A model generated the notes under the pieces. That model saw nothing but the letters and a program-made list of their open reading frames with translations. It was not told the DNA's origin and ran no database searches. From NCBI GenBank assembly GCA_000149265.1, contig CH003275.1, forward strand, positions 1,639,261-1,703,260: DNA of 64,000 nucleotides. The letters are read 5' to 3'. The first letter of the stretch is position 1; each line of letters begins with the position of its first letter. Source of the stretch: Ciona savignyi. Taxonomy: Eukaryota > Chordata > Ascidiacea > Phlebobranchia > Cionidae. The position numbers were made by a program, and so were the translations under genes. Below are positions 57,975 to 64,000 of the stretch, piece by piece.

Positions 57975-58371
57975 ATCCCCTTCCAAGGGGGTTAACACAC
58001 GGGCAATCGTCAGATTATCTCGTGTCCATCTTTGGGTTACCGGAGTTATTGTGCACAGTGTGTTGTATATGGATAGGATAGAATAGGATATTTATCTTTA
58101 TCCCCTTGAATGGGAAAACCAAGGGGGTTAACACACGGGCAATCGTCAGATCACCTCGCGTCCATCGTCGGGTTACCAGAGCTATTGCAGTGTGTTGTAT
58201 ATGATAGACACGTTCCTTTAATTTGGTAGAACCCATTAATCCGCTGGGTTCAGGCAATGTCCGTAAAGTGCCTTGCCCAAGGACACAACCGACTAGCTAG
58301 CAACCAGTTTCGCAACTACAACCTTTTAGTTGAAAGGCGATGCACTTAACCGCCAGACTAACCAGCCGGAC
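57975..58371 (-). mobile_element. Full-length SINE plus extra 3' module
   Basis: The full-length minus-strand copy is 58072-58371 (head ends CTAACCAGCCGGACA). A truncated 3' module at 57975-58071 abuts its tail (GGATAGGATAGAATAGGATA). Same arrangement as at 17955-18395. Confidence 0.85.
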
Positions 58372-58481
58372 ATACTGGCTAAGACTTAACAGCAATAATG
58401 ATTTATGATAGGACTTCGTCCATGTATTCCACAGCGTCTAATAGTTTTGGTTTAAAATTGCATTACAAGGTTGCCTGCAAC

Positions 58482-61400
58482 ATGGCAAAGACCATTCGCC
58501 AGACAGGATTAGTAGCCGCTGGTTGCCAACCATGGAATCTTAACATGGTCACAGGTCATGGACCTAGCTTCGCCTACTGTTCTACAATGGCTGTTTATAT
58601 TTATGAAGTAAGTTTAACACTCTATTTAGGAATGTACATTAATTAATAGCATTAACCTTTTGGATCTGACAAAGAAGATAAAACCTATATGTAAAAAACA
58701 TTTTTAATTGCATGTGTAATTCATCGAGGTACCTCAAGAATCTTAAGTGTGGACTTTCCAAAAACTTGTTTTTGCTTGAGTAAAACCATCTTCTAAGTAA
58801 CATATGCATATGTTTATAAATGCCATGCACGAAACATTAATATGTGGTAATTTGTGGTAGTAGCACATTTTTTTGGTTAATGGAGCTTTTCAGTGATTTG
58901 TAGAAGAGTTTTGTTTAATCCAACAGAGATTAGCAATTAGTTAATTTTGATCTAACTTTTGCTAACAATATAACATGTTACAGTATGATGAGACATATGG
59001 AGAATATCAGTTGACTTCGATCAACGCTACGCACAGCAAAACGATAACCAGTATATCTTGGAACACCATGAACCCTGACCTTTTCGTGACCTCTGGATCT
59101 GATGCACAGATTTGTGTATGGGATGTTAAAAAGAGGAAGTGCATCAAATCATTGGATAAGTTGTCATGTCAGCTCATTTTCTTAACTCGATTTAAAATTA
59201 TTTATATATTTACTAGGTATGTGCATGTCCAAATACATGTGTAATATTATTAGCTAAAAAGTGGTTTAAACTAACCTACAGTTTCTCACCAAATTGGTTT
59301 GTAATTTCCATTTGTATCTAAAATCTAAGTGGATGCCACAAGCAACAACATTTTAAATTGCAAACATTACAACTTCCACCAATCTACAGATGTTCCGAAG
59401 TGCATTTGCTGGCTACCGTCCAACAAAACCCAAAGTGTGGGATATACGTGGGGCAGGGGTCCAATTTCACTGTGGGATACCGCCACAGATCGTACATCCA
59501 CTTTGGACAGCACGAATTTTAGTTCAGACATCTCTATCTTTCGCTTTCATCACAGCGACGCTTCTAATTTTGTGGTTGGGCACGCTGACGGCAGTCTGTC
59601 ATTTTTTCGTTCTGGTATGTCAAATGTTAGTGTAATAACTCCCGTTTAGGCCCACAGTCCTGGTCCTGGCATGTCACTGTGAATAAGTCATGCTTATTTG
59701 GAATGTTTTGATTAATCAAAAAGGCTGATTTCGGAAAATTCTAGTGGTGTAAGAAAAAATTCCTCTTCACATGTATGATACATGTACATGATCTAAGATG
59801 ACATTGGTTGGATTTGTAGTGTTGTTACAGTATATATTTATTTATATACAATATATGCTTGTATATTACTGTTACTGTTATATTACTGTTATATACTTGT
59901 ATATTGCTGTTACAAGAGTAGACCTTATTCGTAAATGTACATTTATTGGTTTGATTTTTATAATAAATACTCTCATTCCAGGCAGTCGCAACAAACATGC
60001 TTTAAAAGCTTCAGATGAACCAATAGAAGACAATGCAGTTGTTGCTTTGGCATGGGACCCTTTGTCACATGATTACTTGCTTGTTTCCAGGAAGCAGACA
60101 GGTGTGTTGAATAAAGACAATATTTAAATTAGTATTTATATTTTATTTACAAAAAGTATGAACTCACACAAGGCACAAATTAACTTTTTAATCCATTTGT
60201 AAACCTGTTTTGTCAGGAGCGTACATTACTTAGTAAACATGTATGTTGGTTTGGTTATAACTTTTAATTTACAAGTTAAATCACCATGTTTAAGTGAATT
60301 AGGAATTGGTAGCCAACATGGGTTTAGTTTAAAGGGCAAGGTATGCAGCATATCAGGTAACTTTACATTTATACATTGGATAATTAAAGTGTTCACATTT
60401 TATATTTGCAAGTTAGTGGTTGCTCACAGGGCATATCTTGATGTGTGTATTGCCATAAACTTAAGCATGCAAAAGAACAATTTAAAATTTGGTGTCAACT
60501 TGATTTCAGTGTTATAATTTTACTTTAATATCCTAATAACTAATGGTGGTTTTGCACCCCTGGCAAATCATAATTGCACCTTTATATGAGTCCATGAATG
60601 CAAATATATACGGCACTTCTTGCTTTCGAAAAAGTACCTACATTTACTGTGCAATTTGCTTTCGCAAGTCCACAGCTATGTGTATGAATATCAGTGAGAT
60701 TAACAAAATTTTCAAGTATATTAATTTTAGGTGAGGTACTGACTTTTATACACCTTGTGTTCACAAGACCAGCGATTTATTTGCACCCATAAAGTGTACA
60801 GTTATTAGCTATGCATACTAGTACCATTATCACTATACTACACTATACAACATACATTCTGGTATTTAAATAAATATAATAATAAGAGTGCCATTTATTT
60901 CAGGCAGGTTTTGAAAGGTTTATTTGTTTTGGGTGAGGTAACAACTTTCATACACCTTGTGTCTACAAGCCCAATGTCTTTAGGAATGTTTGAACAGAAA
61001 ACATATGCTAAGCGCACTGTGGCTCTACCATACTTAATTTGTTGTGTTTCCTACATATTTCACTAACTGTACCCATTTGATGTTTTGATAGGGTAATTTA
61101 TCCGGATCTGTTAAAATTCTAAATTATTCCTTACTTTGTTGGTATGTACTTCACAATAAGGTTTCCTACAGCATACATTTGACAACCATTAAACAACACA
61201 CTAACCACAATACTAACACATTAGAAACAACATATAAACAGATTAGAAGCAAGCTAGCAACATATCTATACACAAAAAAACCAATACATTAAAATGTTTT
61301 ACACATATGGGGATTTATAATAATCCATTATGCTGCTTTATTGGGTATAATGTCCGGCCGGTTAGTCTGGTGGTTTAGTGCGACACCTTTCAGCCGAAAG

Positions 61401-63411
61401 GTTGCAGATACGAAACTAATCGCTGCTAGTCGGTCGTGTCCTTGGGCAAGGCACTTAACGGACATTGCCTGAACCCAGCGAATTAATGGGTTCTACCAAA
61501 TTAAAGGAATTACTCAATTATACAACACACTACAATAGCTCCAGTAACCCGGCCGTGGGCGCGAGGTGATCTGACGATTGCCTGTGGGTCACCCCCTGGG
61601 TTTTCCCATTCACGGGGATAAACATGAATATTCCATCCTATCCTATAAGGTAGTATGATATACACATGCTGTGTGTTTTAAAATTTATCTTATTAATGAC
61701 ATTAATTAAAATGTTTTTTGCATCGACCTCTTTTTTGGCTCTTTAAGGTAGCATAATGATTCTTGGTTTCTAATACAAACAAAACTATTACTGTAATACC
61801 CAAACTTTTGTTGTTTTGGCATGCATATGCTTTAATGCAAGTGTGAACCAAACAAGTCTAACACAACCTATTTTATTACAGAACATAACATCTCACATTT
61901 TACTTCTTTTAAAATTTAACTTACCATTAAAGGTACCCAGTTAGTTGATGTCAAGTCATGTTGTGTCATCACAACGTTTTCATTACCAAGCAAAATGGTT
62001 TCCACGACAACGATTTCATGGATTGATTCTGCACCGGGAATGTTTTTAACGGGAGGTGGGTTAAATATTTATAAATATCCTTTGTATAATCTACTGGTTT
62101 ATTTGTTATGGATTTTAATTAAACTATTTCTATTAATAGCACCAATTATAGTAACATAGATGTAGCCGCTTAAAAAAAATGTTGTGTAAATTTCAATGTA
62201 ATGTCCAATTAATGTAATTCTGTAAAAACAGGTTTCTAAGATATAGGCGTGTAAGTTTCTTTTCCAAAAACCTATTTACCTTTACCATAGTAATGAGGTA
62301 TAATTGGCTGTATCAAATATTATTTATAGCAGCTTTTGTGTGTTATTCCTACTTTCCAATCAGGTGCCAATACTGCTTGATGGAACCACTCTCTAAATAG
62401 ATTGATTTAAACCTAATTAACATTTACTGTGAATGTTTTCTATTTAACTGGCTTATAGGGAGTAAAAAACAAATCCTTACCTTTGCGATCGTTTTTATTA
62501 TACACATGGCACGTTTATTCCCATTTCTCGCTCAAAAGATTTACTTGCATTACTTACGTGAGCTTCCACATGCGAGTAAGTTCTTACCCCCCTGAAATTT
62601 AACGTATTATTGGCCCTGTTTTAACACAGTTTGGATAACATAGAATATTTTTATTTTATTGTTCAAGCCATAAAACTTGACAAACCGACAAAAATCACCA
62701 AACCTCATTACAGACAAGGAGTCTGGTGTGCTTAGATTATGGAGCGCTTCGCAAAGCACCCCCCTTCAAAGTTTCAGCCTTAAATCAACTGGCTTCAGCT
62801 GCTTACATGCTTTAGCTACGCTACAAACTACAGGTAATTTCTATATCTTGTTTTTCAATCCCCACATATTTAAATTATGTCGGAATTCGAACTCCCCGTG
62901 CTTTAACTCTGTTAAATCCAACCAACACTTGTTTTGAATGTCTTATAAATTATCTTTTAACTTAGCATTTAATCTTTCTATGATGCTATTGGTGTATAAA
63001 TGTGTTTTTGTTAGTACTAAATCCAAGACTGGTATTTAATAATGCCCTTCTAGTAGTACACTAATAATACAACATTATTAATATGCTTTTATTCCATAGT
63101 TTATATCTTCTTAGAAGTTTTTTTTCTGGGATTTAAAATATTTAACTGATTTCTCAGTATAATTTCCATTTTTTATGACATGTACATATGCTTACACAGA
63201 CAGTACTGTATTATTCCATTTAGGAACAGCGAAAATCTCAAAAAAACAAAATCAAAACCCCCCACCAATACGCGACCGTGTGCATTCTTCCACAACAATG
63301 GCAACTTTACCCCACTCGGTGCCCCCCGCTCGGGTGGTGTGCACTTTTACCGATGGTGGTATCGGCCTCTATAACCTTCAACTTCGGAAATGGGAATTCT
63401 TACGGGAGCAG
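58482..63411 (+). CDS. WDR17: WDR17, WD-repeat protein (N-terminal part; continues past window)
   Basis: Exons: 58482-58607, 58984-about 59170, 59390-59614, 59982-60101, 61933-62055, 62714-62833, 63224-63411. Start chosen at ATGGCAAAGACC because MAKTIRQTGLVAAGCQPWN aligns with human WDR17 MxxVRQVGLLAAGCQPWN; an in-frame ATG also exists at 58398. Matching blocks with human include FAYC.T.A.YIY, NPDLF, WDPLS.DYLLV, TTFSLPS, SAPGMF.TG, GVLRLW, KSTGF.CLH, and DGGIGLYNLQLRKWEFLRE. These form the first WD40 blades. The family acts as a scaffold of poorly known function, mostly described in neural and retinal tissue. The 3' border of exon 2 is unclear: donors GTTGTC at 59159, GTCAGC at 59168 or GTATGT at 59216 do not all keep frame with 59390; only the 59168 site (phase 1) does. 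The rest of the gene lies beyond base 64000. Confidence 0.92.
60102..61932 (+). other. Large WDR17 intron
   Basis: 1.8 kb between two WD exons. Besides the SINE at 61352-61648 it has a ~45-bp direct repeat (GGTGAGGTA..GACTTT.ATACACCTTGTGT) at about 60731 and 60931. No exon was recognised; human alignment needs none here. Confidence 0.6.
61352..61648 (+). mobile_element. Full-length SINE in a WDR17 intron
   Basis: Head GTCCGGCCGGTTAGTCTGGT with A-box-like TGGTTTAGTGC, core GTCCTTGGGCAAGGCACTTA, 3' module CCAGTAACCCGGCCGTGGGC, tail CATGAATATTCCATCCTATC. One of the best-preserved copies. Confidence 0.88.
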
Positions 63412-64000
63412 GTGAAAGAAAATTTGGATTTTCCGTCATATTTAGACAAAATAATATATAGTCATATATGAAGCATAGGGATGGTAAAGGGATGTCCTAT
63501 TTTATTCATGAAAATTTTAATTAAGAATCACATCTCCAAACTGCTTTAATTAAGCGGTCTTAAAATTAAATTTGTTAGTCATATGTTTTTAAAAAAATTA
63601 ACAGAATCATCTATTGGTAGGAATAATACCAACTTTTTTCAAATGCTTTTTCACGGAACTGTTTTTATAGATGTAGCCTTGATCTAGTAAATCAACTCAG
63701 TCATACAAATGGCAGTGATAACCATCATATAATACTTACCTTTTGTGGTGAACTGATTATGCGCTCCAGTATTGTGGCAGTGTAATAATAGTTATTTGTT
63801 GTTTTTGGCACCTATCCATCACTCTCGAAATTTAAAGATGTTTTGTATCAAATTCAATACAAAATTTACCAAATCCAATTTTTATCAAATAACTGAAAAA
63901 ATATTTTTTTGCACATATGATAAAATTAATTTTTAATTCCACTTTTTTTATTACACATAAAAAATTAAGCATACTCACCAATTTCATCACTAATTTATAC
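63412..64000 (+). other. WDR17 intron, open to window end
   Basis: AT-rich sequence after the GTGAAA donor at 63412. No further exon with WD40 similarity was recognised, and no repeat of the families seen elsewhere. Confidence 0.6.

Larger units (their letters stand above)
56175..58481. other. Spacer between the kinase gene and WDR17
   Basis: The first ~950 bp are AT-rich and probably include the kinase 3' UTR; I found no canonical AATAAA near the stop. SINEs occupy 57150-57400 and 57975-58371. The remaining part presumably carries the WDR17 promoter and 5' UTR. Confidence 0.6.

Noticed and set aside
58015..58257. Open frames beginning MPEPSGLMGSTKLKERV that recur at several places (16419, 30822, 58257)
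   Set aside because: They are translations of the SINE from the GAACCCAGCAGATTAATGGG region onward and are shared because the repeat is shared.
59216..59221. GTATGT donor for WDR17 exon 2
   Set aside because: A strong-looking site but phase 2, which does not fit the acceptor at 59389, and it would add residues without counterpart in human WDR17.

Overview
This is a gene-dense, AT-rich eukaryotic window with short introns, five multi-exon genes and many short interspersed repeats. The compact gene spacing, the tRNA-derived SINEs and the level of protein similarity to human orthologues suggest an invertebrate chordate, most likely a tunicate of the Ciona type. That is an inference from memory of such genomes, not a database match.
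Layout: (1) 1-15709, + strand: all but the N-terminus of PCF11, the pre-mRNA cleavage/termination factor. At least 22 exons encode about 1,500 residues ending in the two diagnostic zinc fingers. (2) 15.7-19.4 kb: SINE-rich spacer. (3) 19417-30144, + strand: complete USP35/USP38-type deubiquitinase; 15 exons join in frame to 895 aa with Cys and His boxes. (4) 30.1-34.6 kb: spacer with SINEs, a 44-bp tandem repeat and a 957-bp terminal-inverted-repeat element. (5) 34625-41903, - strand: complete secreted or GPI-anchored protein of 896 aa with signal peptide, CUB, MAM, LDLa, mucin, LDLa, mucin and hydrophobic tail; 13 exons in frame. (6) 41.9-46.4 kb: divergent intergenic region. (7) 46447-56174, + strand: a protein kinase (RIPK/TKL-like) continuing through a 421-codon low-complexity exon into a degenerate Ras/Rho-like GTPase domain; nine exons join in frame to 890 aa. 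(8) 56.2-58.5 kb: spacer with SINEs. (9) 58482 to beyond the window end, + strand: N-terminal half of the first WD40 propeller of WDR17.
The genes have unrelated roles (mRNA 3'-end formation, deubiquitination, cell surface, signalling, WD scaffold) and show no operon-like linkage. The main interest lies in the kinase-GTPase fusion, the CUB/MAM/LDLa mucin, and the mobile elements. These include a 2.85-kb TTAA-flanked Kolobok-like element with about 590-bp inverted repeats and a broken THAP gene, into one arm of which an hAT MITE has inserted while the other arm preserves the empty site. Three hAT-type MITEs, one mariner-like MITE, one unclassified TIR element and about 20 copies of a composite tRNA-derived SINE are delimited.
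Exon borders were read by eye from GT/AG sites and frame continuity. Those marked uncertain (PCF11 exon near 7.6 kb, WDR17 exon 2) need transcript data.
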